Counted from the first letter of the stretch, positions 18,851 to 28,023 are shown. The stretch is DNA of 64,000 nucleotides from Bog-532 sp963742875 (GCA_963742875.1 CAVUNO010000017.1:1426001-1490000), one strand, 5' to 3'. Made by a program: numbers and translations. The notes: generated by a model from the letters alone, not told the origin.

Positions 18851-19243
18851 TCAGCCCTCCCTCGTCTGGTTCGCTGCCTGGAGGCCTGCGAGCATCCGCC
18901 GCCTTGACGGTGATCGAGGCGGCGTCGTGCCAGCCGGGCTTGCTGCCGCGGGCGGGCCGCCCCTGCCGTAGGAGCTGTGCCGACACGGCCCGCCGATGGC
19001 TTTCGGGTGCCCGATGTCGCAGAGCTCGTAGGTTCCGGGCGCGTACACGTAGGCACCCCAGCGGTCGCCGTCGACCGGCGCCCGGTCAACGTGGTCGATG
19101 TCGCGGTGAAACTGCTCAATGACCTCCTGCTCGGGCACGCCGTACCGGGTGGGCACCGGCTGGCCGTTGATGGAGCCTACGAGCCCGCCGCCGCTGGCCT
19201 TCACGACCTTGAGCTCGCGGCCCTTGTACGTCTCTCGGATCAC
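18851..19243 (-). CDS. Small hypothetical protein of Tn3 element 2
   Basis: The 130-residue frame starts MIRETYKGRELKVVKASGGG and has a compact N-terminal part of about 85 residues (ending PGTYELCDIGHPKA). A low-complexity Ser/Arg/Pro-rich tail may be out of frame. It is divergent from the recombinase at 19453, and the palindrome at 19281 lies just upstream of its start. It may be the recombinase's regulatory partner, as small co-factors accompany tyrosine recombinases in some Tn3 elements, but no family is recognised. Confidence 0.5.
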   Translation of the reverse strand: MIRETYKGRELKVVKASGGGLVGSINGQPVPTRYGVPEQEVIEQFHRDIDHVDRAPVDGDRWGAYVYAPGTYELCDIGHPKAIGGPCRHSSYGRGGPPAAASPAGTTPPRSPSRRRMLAGLQAANQTREG

Positions 19244-19280
19244 GATCGCCGCCTTCCTTCGGGGACCGGGCTAGGATCCT

Positions 19281-19311
19281 TATCACAGAGAACAGTTTAT
19301 TCTCTGTGATA
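19281..19311. promoter_or_regulatory. Recombinase-core-like palindrome (12-7-12) with accessory half-site
   Basis: TATCACAGAGAA, a 7-bp spacer CAGTTTA, and TTCTCTGTGATA form perfect 12-bp inverted arms, the geometry of tyrosine-recombinase crossover sites. A further single arm (TTCTCTGTAATA) lies at 19419-19430, 23 bp before the recombinase start. The site is AT-rich in a GC-rich element. It could also be a repressor operator for the divergent genes. Confidence 0.6.
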
Positions 19312-19452
19312 GAAGCGGCAAGGCGATCCGGCGGCGGACAGGCGCCATCGCGAACCCGCTGGCAGGAGCATCTGCGGTTGGCGGCCGCAGTGGGCCGGTG
19401 CAAGGTCCGGAGAGCGGATTCTCTGTAATAAGTGTGAGGGAGGACGGCGAGG

Positions 19453-20379
19453 ATGGCCAGCGGCCCCGGACGCGGGACGGTGACGGCCCTTGCCGGCGGC
19501 GGGCGGACCCTCGGCGCCGCGATTGACGCATTCCTGTCCCAGCCGTGGCCGGCCACCACCGCCCGCACCTACAGCGGGACCCTCGAGCGCATGGCCGCGG
19601 TGCTCGGCCGGGACCGGCCGCTGGCCGGCGTCAGCGACGAGGAGATGGCCGAGGCCGCGATCGTCCTGTGGGGAAGCCTGGCGGCCCGCACCTGGAACCG
19701 CCACCTGGCCACGGTCGGGTCGTTCCTGACGTGGTGCCGCCGGCACGGCTGGCCCTCGGGCGACCTGGAGCTGCACGCCGACCGGCGGGCCGAACACGAT
19801 GACGACACGAAGTCGATCCCGCTGCCCGAGCTGGAGCGGCTATGGTCGCGGACCGCCATCCCGCTGCGGGAGCGGGCGCTGTGGCGGCTGCTGTACGACT
19901 CCGCCGGCCGCGCCGAGGAGGCCCTCGGCCTGGACGTCCCCGACCTCGGCCTGAGCAACCGGCGCGCCCGCGCCCGCGTCAAGGGCGGCCACGTCCGGCC
20001 GTTGCACTTCCAGACCGGCGCCGCCCGGCTCCTGGCTAAGCTCACCGCCGGCCGCGAGTCCGGCCCTGTCTTCCTCACCGCCCGGCGGGCCGCCTCCCAT
20101 CGCGTGACCCCGGCCGCCGACCTGGACCCGGAAACCGGCCGGGCGCGGCTGTCCTACGAGATGGCCGAGCAGCTGTTCAAGCGCCACTCCGGCGGCAAGA
20201 CCCTGCACCAGCTGCGGCACTCCCGGCTCACCCACCTCGGCGACCAGAACGTCAGCGCCCCCCTGCTCATGGCCATCAGCGGCCACAAGCGGCTGGCCAC
20301 CCTGCAGCAGTACGTCAAGCCCGGCCAGGACGCCGTCGCCGCGCTCATGGCGGCCACCGACCCCGACCGCCGCCGCTGA
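19453..20379 (+). CDS. Tyrosine recombinase of Tn3 element 2
   Basis: The 308-residue protein has an N-terminal SAM-like core-binding domain (TLGAAIDAFLSQPWPATTAR) and a catalytic domain. The domain carries Arg in YDSAGRAEEALGLDV, the box-II motif HQLRHSRLTHLGD, His in ISGHKRLATLQQYV and the nucleophile Tyr in the same segment. All RHRHY positions are present, so it could be active. Start ATG 19453 follows GAGGGAGG. It converges on tnpA, with only 13 bp between the stop codons. Its likely role is cointegrate resolution at the palindrome upstream. Confidence 0.85.
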   Translation: MASGPGRGTVTALAGGGRTLGAAIDAFLSQPWPATTARTYSGTLERMAAVLGRDRPLAGVSDEEMAEAAIVLWGSLAARTWNRHLATVGSFLTWCRRHGWPSGDLELHADRRAEHDDDTKSIPLPELERLWSRTAIPLRERALWRLLYDSAGRAEEALGLDVPDLGLSNRRARARVKGGHVRPLHFQTGAARLLAKLTAGRESGPVFLTARRAASHRVTPAADLDPETGRARLSYEMAEQLFKRHSGGKTLHQLRHSRLTHLGDQNVSAPLLMAISGHKRLATLQQYVKPGQDAVAALMAATDPDRRR

Positions 20380-20392
20380 GCGCGGGAAGGCG

Positions 20393-22851
20393 CTACTCGT
20401 CGTCCTCGTCGGGGGCGTCGGGGTCGCGCAGCTGGCGGATGGCACCAGGGCAAGGTCCGGGAGGGCAAAGGTATAGATCCCGTGGACGCCCAGGTGACGG
20501 CTCACGAACGGGGACAGCCGGGCCATGTCCTCGTCCCGGATCGGGTAGCCCTGGTCCCTGAGCTGGCGGACGGCGGCGTCCAGGTAGACGGTCGTCCACA
20601 GCGTGACGCAATTCAGGACAAGGCCGAGGGAGCCGAGCTGGTTCTCCAGGCCGCGCTCGTAGCGGTGGTACAGCTCGCCCTTCTTCCCGTGGCAGATCTT
20701 CCGGGCGAGGGCGTGCCGTCCTTCCTGGAGGTTGCGGATGCCCTTGATGTCGCGGCGGTAGGTCTCGTCGGTGTCGATGTAGCTGAGGATGTGCAGCGAC
20801 TTGAAGATCCGCCCGTACATCGCGATCGCCTCACCGAGCGCGGTCGGGTGCCCGTCGCGCTGCAGCATCGTCACCACGTCGTAGGCCCGCACCGTCCCGG
20901 TATAGATGGAGGCGACAACCCGGAGGATGTCCTCCCAGTTCCGGCGGATCTTCGTCAGGTCAACCTTCCCCCGGGCGAAGGTGTTCAGCGGCCCGTAGTC
21001 GGCCTCGGCCCTGATTCGCCAGCCCTTCTGGTCGGGCAGGTCGGCCAGCGCGGGCCGGTAGGAGATGCCCAGCAGCTCCAGGAGCCCGAAGACGACGTCC
21101 GAGTAAGATCCGGTATCTGAAACGACGATCTCGGGGAGCTCGCCGCCGTCCAGGCCGAAGATCACGTCGACCATGTGCAGGGAGTCCCGCACGGTCCCGG
21201 ACACGACCTTCGCGCCGCGCCCCATTCCGCGGTCATTCATGGCGTTAAACCATGTCATGGTCAGCACGTCGCCGCGGATTGCCGCCCATGCCTGGCCCTC
21301 CAGGAGCCGGGCCTGCGGGTTGCGCCACCGGGTGGAGGCGTCGGCGTAGATGTCGCGGCGCTTCAGGCCGCGCCAGAACTGCTCGAGTACGCAGAAGGCG
21401 TAGGCGTGCCGGCTGACCGCGCCGCCCTCGTGCGCGGGGTGGCCGAGTACCAGCCGCCGCCACGGGCCGGTCACCACGCCGACCCTGATGAGCTTCCCGG
21501 GGATCAGCGGGGCGGGCAGGCGGCTGCGGTAGGCCAGCACGTCGGGCAGCGCCTGCATCGCGGCCAGCACCGGCGCGCCCTCGGCGGTCGCGCCGAACGA
21601 GATCACGGCCGGCAGGAGCTTCAGGAACCCGATCACCATCTGGTACCGGCCAAGCAGTTCGGCCCGCCAGTCGTCGGGATCCTCGGCGCCGGGCGGCGGG
21701 GCAGTCTCGCTGACCACCGTCAGCGCGGCACGCAGGTCGGCGCGCGAGACGACCGCCTCGATCGCCTCCCATACCTGCGACACCCGCGGCTCCTCGTCCG
21801 GGCCGCCCCAGCCATCGGAGTCGAACAGCGCCTCCACCGCGACCGCGAGCCGGGCTGATGCCCTGGCGAGCCGGGGGTGCTTGCGGGCCTTGTCCTTGTC
21901 GGCCTCCCGCTGCGCCTTGTTCAGCAGCTCGGCCGACATCAGCAGGTCCAGCAGCTCCAGGGCGTCATCGACCGACTTGGCCTCCAGGTGCCGGGCCGTG
22001 GCCAGCAGTGTCGCGAGCCGCCGGTCGTCGGGGTGCCGGCGGATCAGCCAGGCGTCCGCGGTCATCCCGTACCGGGCCAGCTCGCCCAGCCGCCGGGGCG
22101 GCACCGCCGACTCGGCCCCGAGGTCCGCCAGCCCGAGTGACTGGATCTCCGCCACCTGGTCCAGGGCCGCGATGATCGCCGGGCCGCTGCCGCGCGGCGG
22201 CGGCCCTTTGCGCCATCGCTCCAGGTCCGACACCCTCTTCCCTGGCGGGACCTCCAGCAGCTGATCCAGCACGCGCCGCTGGACCGGCGTCAGCAGCCCC
22301 TCCAGCTCGGCCCAGAGCCGGTGCGTCGTGTCGTCGCGCACCCGCGCGACCAGCCGCGCCAGCCGTGACACGCCAGGCAGCAGGATCTTCCGCTCGCGCA
22401 TCCACGTGATCGCGTCGAGGAAGATCGCCTTCGGCCCGTCCCCGGACGTCCACGACCTGGCCGCCACCCAGGCGGCCAGGTCCTCCTGAGCCTCGGTGAA
22501 GTCCCGCAGGCCTTCCGCCCGCCGGATCTCAAGCTGGTGGTCCGAGAGCGTCTTCACCCGCTCGCCGTACTTATTCACCACCAGCGGGTCTGCCACGCTC
22601 AGTTGCCCGGCCACGAACTCGAGCACCGTGGCCGGCACGTCCAGCGGATTATCCAGGAACGTCCCCAGCCAGCGGACGGTCACGAGTTGAAGGGCGAAGC
22701 CAACTTTCATGTGGTCGCCACGGTGCTGGTTGACGAGATCCATGTCCTCGTCATCGAGGAAGAACACCCGCTCCAGGTCCGCCTGAGACGGGTCCCCCAC
22801 GTACCGGCCGTACGCTGCCGCCTCGTCATCCGTCAGGAACTCAACCGGCAT
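20393..22851 (-). pseudogene. tnpA: Tn3-family transposase with internal deletion and 3' frameshift
   Basis: From ATG 22851 (MPVEFLTDDEAAAYGRYVGD) the protein is collinear with Tn3 transposases for about 530 residues. It then jumps at GDVLTMTW directly to FNAMNDRGMGRGAKVV, removing roughly 170 residues that include the DGMRFV motif with the first catalytic Asp. The second Asp (VVSDTGSYSDVVFG) and the downstream RNWEDILRV region remain. Near 20445 a one-base shift moves the natural tail (GAIRQLRDPDAPDEDDE) into another frame, which stops at 20393. The deletion is in frame, so a shortened protein could still be made, but it cannot catalyse transposition. Confidence 0.85.
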
Positions 22852-22989
22852 AGAACGCACGGTAATGGCGTGATGACACCCTTCCCACCCAGAGCGATCA
22901 AACCGTTACAACTGCATACGCCAGCGATCGACCCACATCCGAACCGTCCCGGGCGGTAACACGGCGAGCCGAAGCCCCTAGCCCGCTAA

Positions 22990-23013
22990 CGCCCAAAACG
23001 GTTCCGTTGTGGG
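22990..23013. repeat. Palindromic sequence repeated in inverse orientation at 15931-15954
   Basis: GCCCAAAACGGTTCCGTTGT followed by GGGC has a symmetric centre (AACGGTTCCGTT). The reverse complement of 15931-15958 matches it with a few differences, including the CTAAC block on its outer side. It lies just upstream of the F420-type oxidoreductase start. The two copies bracket IS1634 plus Tn3 element 2. They may be remains of a duplicated target region or operator. Confidence 0.4.
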
Positions 23014-23036
23014 CGGAGGGCCGATACCCTCACGAC

Positions 23037-23873
23037 GTGCGTTTCGCCTTCAAGACCGCGCCGCAAAACACGACCTGGCCGGACATGCTGGCCGTCTGGA
23101 AGGAAGCCGACGACATCGAGATCTTCGAGTCGGGCTGGACCTTCGACCACTTCTACCCGATTTTCTCCGACCCGGCTGGCCCGTGCCTTGAGGGCTGGGT
23201 GACGACGACCGCGCTCGCGCAGGCCACATGCCGGCTGCGGGTGGGAACGCTTGTCACCGGTATCCACTACCGCCATCCAGCGGTGCTGGCCAACATGGCC
23301 GCGACCTTGGACGTCATCTCGGGCGGACGGCTGGAGATCGGCATCGGCGCGGGCTGGAACGAAGAGGAGTCCGGCGCCTATGGCATCGCGCTGGGCAGTC
23401 CCCGTGAGCGCAGCGACCGGTTCGAGGAGGCCTGCGAGGTCATCGTGAGCCTGCTGTCGCAGGAGACGACCGACTTCACCGGCAGGTACTACCGGCTCAC
23501 CAGCGCGCGATGCGAACCCAAGGGCGTCCAGCGGCCGCACCCACCGATCTGCATCGGGGGCAGCGGTGAGCGGCGCACGCTGCGCACGGCCGCCCGGTTC
23601 GCACAGCACTGGAACTTCGTGGGCGGCACGCCAGCGGAGTTCGCCCGCAAGCGGGATGTGCTTTATGCGCACTGCGAGGATACCGGCCGTGATCCGAAAG
23701 AAATCACGTTGTCCAGTCATGTGCGGCTGGACAACGGCGACATCGGGGCCACGGTCGCGGCGGCGGCTACGCTCGGTGAACAAGGGCTCGACCTCGCCGT
23801 CATCTACCTCCCGCCACCGCACGACCCAGCCATTCTCGCGCCGCTGGCGCAGGCCCTATCCGGGCTGCGCTAA
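23037..23873 (+). CDS. LLM-class F420-dependent oxidoreductase
   Basis: The 278-residue TIM-barrel flavin/F420 enzyme has the family motifs: an N-terminal VRFAFKTAPQ, AQATCRLRVGTLVTG, LDVISGGRLEIGIGAGWNEEE near residue 100, and RPHPPICIGGSGERRTLRTA. These match the luciferase-like monooxygenase subgroup used by actinomycetes with deazaflavin. The start is GTG 23037, where homology begins; an ATG-like frame extension from 23007 runs through the upstream palindrome and is unlikely. A TANNCT-like hexamer lies at 23024. The substrate is unknown. Confidence 0.85.
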   Translation: MRFAFKTAPQNTTWPDMLAVWKEADDIEIFESGWTFDHFYPIFSDPAGPCLEGWVTTTALAQATCRLRVGTLVTGIHYRHPAVLANMAATLDVISGGRLEIGIGAGWNEEESGAYGIALGSPRERSDRFEEACEVIVSLLSQETTDFTGRYYRLTSARCEPKGVQRPHPPICIGGSGERRTLRTAARFAQHWNFVGGTPAEFARKRDVLYAHCEDTGRDPKEITLSSHVRLDNGDIGATVAAAATLGEQGLDLAVIYLPPPHDPAILAPLAQALSGLR

Positions 23874-24043
23874 CGGTTAAGGGTGTGCGTGCCGAGATCT
23901 CGTCCGTGGCTCTGACCAGCAGAGTTGCCCTCCCGGCCGTCCGGAGTGACTTCTGCCTTTACGGCCAGACGACGATTCGCGGCACGATGCGGTCCAGCGC
24001 ACAGACTACGGCGGCGTCGCAAACACGCTGAAGGCACTGTCCT

Positions 24044-24256
24044 GTCTCGTTGATCATGAGGCACGGCGAACGCTTCTACCCGCGGTGCCTCAAGTACATG
24101 AGACAGTAGGCCCCGTCAGTCGTCTCGCCGATCATGAGATAAATCCGCGAGCCGTTGACGATGTCCAACGAGGTCAGTGGCGCAGGTGCCTCATCTGGGT
24201 GAGATGGCGCGGCGGATGCCTCGCCCTCGCGAGACTCGCCTCAGTTCGGATGAGAT
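24044..24256. repeat. Array of six interrupted palindromes GYCTC-N7/8-TGAGRY
   Basis: Sites are at 24044-24062, 24087-24104, 24122-24140, 24188-24205, 24218-24235 and 24238-24256. Each is GTCTC or GCCTC, then 7 or 8 bases, then TGAGAC, TGAGAT or TGAGGC (CGAGAC in the fifth). Spacing shrinks from about 42 to 20 bp. The stretch 23874-24458 has no convincing gene. An operator cluster or a partition/replication-type binding array are possible readings. Confidence 0.5.
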
Positions 24257-24458
24257 AGGACAACGGGGCAGGCGCTGCCGACTCCGGGCACGCGACTGCA
24301 CTAGTTCACCGGGACTGCAGGACAGTCAGTTCAAGCGATGATCCTTCATCGTCCCTGAAACCTCCTCAACGGTGAGACCGGCCCGGCTGAAGCACAGAAA
24401 GCCCAGGTCCAAGAGCTATAGAAGTTATTGAAACCTCGGGGAACTCTGGGGTTATTTA

Positions 24459-24930
24459 TTATTCCCAGAAACCGTCAATAACGCGCGCCCACTCCTCCGG
24501 GCTCAGGTCGCGTGGCATCGGCGCAGACTGCAACGGCACGAGGCTGTTGATGAACTGCGATACCGCGATCGACTTGTCCTTCGAGGCTGGCTCGTTAGGC
24601 CGCCGGATGCGCTGGAGCCACGGGCTCTTTGTCGCGACCATGGCGTCATAGATGGTTGCGCTCTTCAGCAGGCTGCCCTTGTTCTTCCGCTCGCTGAGAT
24701 ACTCCGCCTCGTTCTCGTCCCGCCGTGCCATCCACTGCAGCAGTCGGCGGACGTTCTTCGCCTGCGAGTTGATGTAGAAAAACTGCTTCGCCTCTTCAAG
24801 GCGCTGGAAGCCGAGTATGAGCTTGACCGGCACCGGGAATTCCCCATCGAGTTGATGACAGACCCGCCTGACCGACGGTTCCGCTACGGGTGTCCGCCGT
24901 TGTCCGGCAGCTGGCCGCCGCGATCAGATC
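24459..24930 (-). pseudogene. DGQHR-domain (DndB-like) protein, truncated
   Basis: The minus frame (PVKLILGFQRLEEAKQFFYI, then NSQAKNVRRLLQWMARRDE) matches the core of DGQHR-domain proteins, where PV.L.LG....E....F.IN.....V is conserved. Just upstream the frame continues to 24930 with a degenerate AGQRR in place of DGQHR and then meets a TGA, so the N-terminal part is missing. The C-terminus ends at 24459 with PEEWARVIDGFWE. DGQHR/DndB proteins are tied to DNA phosphorothioation and other mobile defence loci; no dnd genes remain here. Confidence 0.6.
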
Positions 24931-25078
24931 CGGCAAACATTCATCGGTGCCTGCACGGTCCCATCCAGTCTGATCAGGCTCGCGGCACCATTGAGGCTTT
25001 CGGTCTTGGCAGATGACATCCCAATGTTTCATCCTGATTGGTGCTCTCCGCCAGGGCGCATGTGAGTTTGACCATCGG

Positions 25079-25744
25079 TTATGTCGCGGCGGGTCGGCCG
25101 TCTTCGGGCTTCTCTTGCAGCCAGCGGACGGCGGCGTGGACCCGCGGGTTCTGGTCTGGGGTCCGCGGGATGTCCAGCTTGGTGTGGATGCTCTGGGTGG
25201 TGTATTCCACCTTGTCGCCTCTGATCCGTAGCTGGGTGGCGATGGCCGCGTTGGACAGCCCGGCCGCCAGCAGCCGCAGTACGTCCAGTTCCCGGGGGGT
25301 CAGCAGTTCCGTGATGGCCGGCTGCCGCCGGTGGAGGCGGTCGAGGATGGGTGTGTCGCTGAACGTCTTGCGGCGCCGGACCAGGTCCAGGGCGTAGCGG
25401 ACGTCGTCGATGTCGTTGAACTGCTCTTTGAGGAGATAGCCGCGGCCGGCCGTGCCGTGAGCGAAGAAGCGCCGGACGAACGCGTCGTTGTCATAGGTGG
25501 ACAGCAGGAGAATGCCCACGTCTGGGTACCGTTCTGCGATGACCTCTGCGGTGGTGAGCCCGTCATCGGGCCGGCCGCCCATCCGGATGTCCAGCAGCAC
25601 TGCGTCCGGCAGGTCCCCGGCGAGATAGTCCAGCAGTTCCCGGCCGCTGCTGGCCTGGCAGGCGACCGCCACGCCGGCCGCGGTCAGTAGTTCCACTAGT
25701 CCCGCGCGGTATACGGTGTCGTCTTCGGCGATGGCTACGCGCAT
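25079..25744 (-). CDS. NarL/FixJ-family response regulator
   Basis: The 221-residue regulator has a receiver domain (VAIAEDDTVYRAGLVELL, phospho-acceptor Asp in AVLLDIRMGG near residue 52, Thr/Ser in LLLSTYDND, Lys in YLLKEQF). A LuxR-type HTH begins at TPRELDVLRLLAAGLSNAAIA. Its start overlaps the 3' end of the kinase gene by 10 bp, so the two are translationally coupled. It should bind DNA as a phosphorylated dimer; targets are not evident nearby. Confidence 0.9.
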   Translation of the reverse strand: MRVAIAEDDTVYRAGLVELLTAAGVAVACQASSGRELLDYLAGDLPDAVLLDIRMGGRPDDGLTTAEVIAERYPDVGILLLSTYDNDAFVRRFFAHGTAGRGYLLKEQFNDIDDVRYALDLVRRRKTFSDTPILDRLHRRQPAITELLTPRELDVLRLLAAGLSNAAIATQLRIRGDKVEYTTQSIHTKLDIPRTPDQNPRVHAAVRWLQEKPEDGRPAAT

Positions 25745-27537
25745 GGGATCGTCATTGTCACTCGTGTCCCTTGCCCCGGCGGGCTGATGATCTGAACGTG
25801 CCCCTTCAGGGCCGTGATCCGGTCGGTGATGCTGGCCAGCCCGGTGCCGTCGTGGTTCGGTCTCGCACCACCGATGCCGTCGTCGGTGACGCTGACGGTG
25901 AGCATGCCGTTCTGCAGCTGGCCCAAGATGCCCACTGAACGCGCCCGGGCGTGTTTCGCGACGTTCGTGATGGCCTCGCAGATCGCGAGGAACGCCGTGT
26001 ATTCGACCGGTTCGGGAACAGGTACGTCGGGCAGGTCGATGGTGATGGCCAGGCCGGGCTGATAAGGATGGCAGATGTCGGTGACGGCGGCCGCCAGACC
26101 GAGGTTGAGGACGTCCGGGCGGATGCCCGCCGCCAGTTTGCGCAGGTCGGTTAAGGCCTGAGCGAGCGCGTCCCGGATGTCGGCGATGTGGGCGGCGGCG
26201 TGCCGGTCGGTGGTCGTGGCCTTCACCGCACCCAGCCGGGGAGCCAGCGCGTTCAGCCTGCCCTGGATTCCGTCATGCAGATCCTGCTGGATCCGGCGGC
26301 GCTCCAGGGCGCCGGCCTGGACGATCCGGGCACTGGCCGCTTGCAGGTCAGCGAGCCGCGCCTGCGCGGTCTCCAGCAGCAGCGCGTTCTCCATGCTGAA
26401 CCGCACCGCGACGACGGCCGCCTCGATCAGGTCGGGGTCGTGGTCCAGGGCTGCGTCGGCGACCATGAGCGCCAGGTGGTCTCCCGTGGACGACCTGATC
26501 TCGGCGACCAGCGGGCCGGTTTTCCGCCGGGGATCGGCGACGGGCTGCCCGGCCTCGTCGAGATAAGAACGTTCATCCTGTGACCAGTACCAGATACGCA
26601 GGCCCGGATCCCGCAGCCCCTGCCGGAGCGCCGCGGTGATCTGCCTGGTCGTCGGGCTGCTGCCCAGGCTGATCAGCACCTGGGTCAGCGCGCTACGGCT
26701 GAGAGAGCGGCGGATGACCGCGACCAGGAATGCGACCGGGATGGCGAGCATGCTGCACATCGTGACCACAAACAGCACGTTGTCGACCGGCGCAGGCACG
26801 TCAAGCGCGCGGGCGAGATAAAGCGCGCTGCCAACCGTGATAGCCGCGATCGCCGCCGCCGCGGTGGGCATCTTGATGCGCCGCTCGACGCCGCCTGCCC
26901 GGCGTAGCCGCACCACCCACCAGGAGACGTACAGCAGCCCCAGGCCCACCGTGCCCACGTTGACCACCCGCGTCACGACCCGGTACACGGCCAGGCTGGG
27001 GAACAGCACCGGCCACCAGTGCGGCGGAAACCGGTGCCACTGCGGGCGGGACAGGAACACCAGCAGCCAGGACGAGGCCACGAACCAGGCCAGCGCCACA
27101 GTGAACATCCAGCGGTCCCCGCGAGCCAGCCGCCGGTGCGGATAACGGTACAGGGCCCACCCGACACCCAGCAGCCACAGGTTGCCCACGACGACGCTGA
27201 TCAGCGGCAGCGGGCCAGCGCCCCACTCATTGGCCCAGCTGACGATCAGCAGCGCGGCGGACAGCATCATGGCGATCCCCGCGGGCACCCGCCCGGGCTC
27301 GGCCAGCAGCACCACGCCAGCAGCGAACAACGCCGCGAACAGCGCCAAGGCCGCCAGCGCCGTCGGCACCGCCGTGTGCCACATGGGCCACAGCCCAACG
27401 GCCCCGACAGCAGTAGCCGACGGGACCAGCGTCCCGAGCATCACCCACAGCGTCGGCCGGCTGATGGCAGCAGCCGACCGCCGATCCGCACGCCCGTCTA
27501 CAACGATCTCAGGCACCCCACCATCGTGCACACCCAT
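25735..27537 (-). CDS. Membrane sensor histidine kinase (HisKA_3/HATPase)
   Basis: The product has about 600 residues. The N-terminal half has roughly eight hydrophobic helices, then a GAF-like linker region (SLGSSPTTRQITAALRQGLR). The HisKA_3 dimerisation helix ERRRIQQDLHDGIQGRLNAL carries the phospho-His, and the ATPase domain has ICEAITNVAKHARA, TDDGIGGARPNHDGTGLASI and GQGTRVTMTIP. Start ATG 27537 (MGVHDGGVPEIVVDGRADRR) was preferred to the longer in-frame opening at 27846, which has unlikely composition. It pairs with the overlapping regulator. The gene is divergent from the riboswitch unit. Confidence 0.88.
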   Translation of the reverse strand: MGVHDGGVPEIVVDGRADRRSAAAISRPTLWVMLGTLVPSATAVGAVGLWPMWHTAVPTALAALALFAALFAAGVVLLAEPGRVPAGIAMMLSAALLIVSWANEWGAGPLPLISVVVGNLWLLGVGWALYRYPHRRLARGDRWMFTVALAWFVASSWLLVFLSRPQWHRFPPHWWPVLFPSLAVYRVVTRVVNVGTVGLGLLYVSWWVVRLRRAGGVERRIKMPTAAAAIAAITVGSALYLARALDVPAPVDNVLFVVTMCSMLAIPVAFLVAVIRRSLSRSALTQVLISLGSSPTTRQITAALRQGLRDPGLRIWYWSQDERSYLDEAGQPVADPRRKTGPLVAEIRSSTGDHLALMVADAALDHDPDLIEAAVVAVRFSMENALLLETAQARLADLQAASARIVQAGALERRRIQQDLHDGIQGRLNALAPRLGAVKATTTDRHAAAHIADIRDALAQALTDLRKLAAGIRPDVLNLGLAAAVTDICHPYQPGLAITIDLPDVPVPEPVEYTAFLAICEAITNVAKHARARSVGILGQLQNGMLTVSVTDDGIGGARPNHDGTGLASITDRITALKGHVQIISPPGQGTRVTMTIPCA

Positions 27538-27804
27538 AACGACCCGTAGCCGCGGAAAACCCAGGGCTATGTCACGGCTATCCGTACCACGAGCCCCGGC
27601 TGGCAGGCTACCGCCGGCCGCCCCCGCCGGGTGACCCTCACCGAGGACCGCGCGATCGTGCCACAAAGCGCGTGCCGCAGTTTCACCAGATACCGCCGTT
27701 GTCGGCTCGGGCGAATAGGAGCGAGGAACCGAGGATCCACCACTCCCACGGGCGCCGCGGCTCTCACGGGGGCGCCGCGGCGCCGAATCGCAGAGCCCGA
27801 AGCC

Positions 27805-27935
27805 CTCGTATCTGACCCGATCCCGTCCAGGACGGGGGGAGCCCAAGGGACACCGATTGCCAGTACACGACGGCTTTAGTCAGGGGTGAAGCCGGGCGAC
27901 TCTCAGGTGCCTTACCAGGCAAGGCGTACAGAACG
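27805..27935 (+). ncRNA. c-di-AMP (ydaO-type) riboswitch, possibly shortened
   Basis: The leader contains the signature blocks of actinobacterial ydaO riboswitches in order: GGGGGAGCCCAAGGGACACC, GATTGCC, CTTTAGTCAGGGGTGAAGCC, GGGCGACTCTCAGGTGCC and AAGGCGTAC. The same block order is familiar from the leaders of resuscitation-factor and cell-wall hydrolase genes. The usual CCGACAGCTAACCTCG block before the last element is missing (TTACCAGGC instead), so the fold may be altered. It precedes a 22-aa ORF and a small exported protein. Confidence 0.6.
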
Positions 27936-27950
27936 GAGAGGGAATTAGTC

Positions 27951-28019
27951 ATGATGCAAAAAAAGAAAGAGAACCCGATGGGTTATCTCCCTATTAATGG
28001 CCACAGGGCTGGTGATTAG
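27951..28019 (+). CDS. 22-aa ORF between riboswitch and exported protein gene
   Basis: ATG-ATG at 27951 follows GGAGAGGGA with good spacing. The 22-residue product (MMQKKKENPMGYLPINGHRA plus GD) is basic. It stops 4 bp before the next ATG (28024). It may be a leader peptide, or the N-terminus of the following gene separated by a frameshift. Base composition is AT-richer than its surroundings. Confidence 0.35.
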   Translation: MMQKKKENPMGYLPINGHRAGD

Positions 28020-28023
28020 CGCC

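Larger units (their letters stand above)
17978..22964. mobile_element. Tn3-family element 2 (about 5.0 kb) with DHFR-like cargo and tyrosine recombinase
   Basis: Terminal inverted repeats of about 36 bp occur at 17978-18013 and 22929-22964; the shared core is GTTACCGCCCGGGA then GGTTC and GATGTGGGTCG. Inside are a DHFR-like gene, a small hypothetical gene, a tyrosine recombinase with an adjacent core-like palindrome, and a tnpA that carries an internal deletion. Using a tyrosine recombinase for cointegrate resolution is known from the Tn4430/Tn4651 branches of Tn3. Confidence 0.75.

Noticed and set aside
24044..24256. CRISPR array
   Set aside because: Repeat units are short interrupted palindromes with variable spacing and no uniform direct repeat or cas gene.
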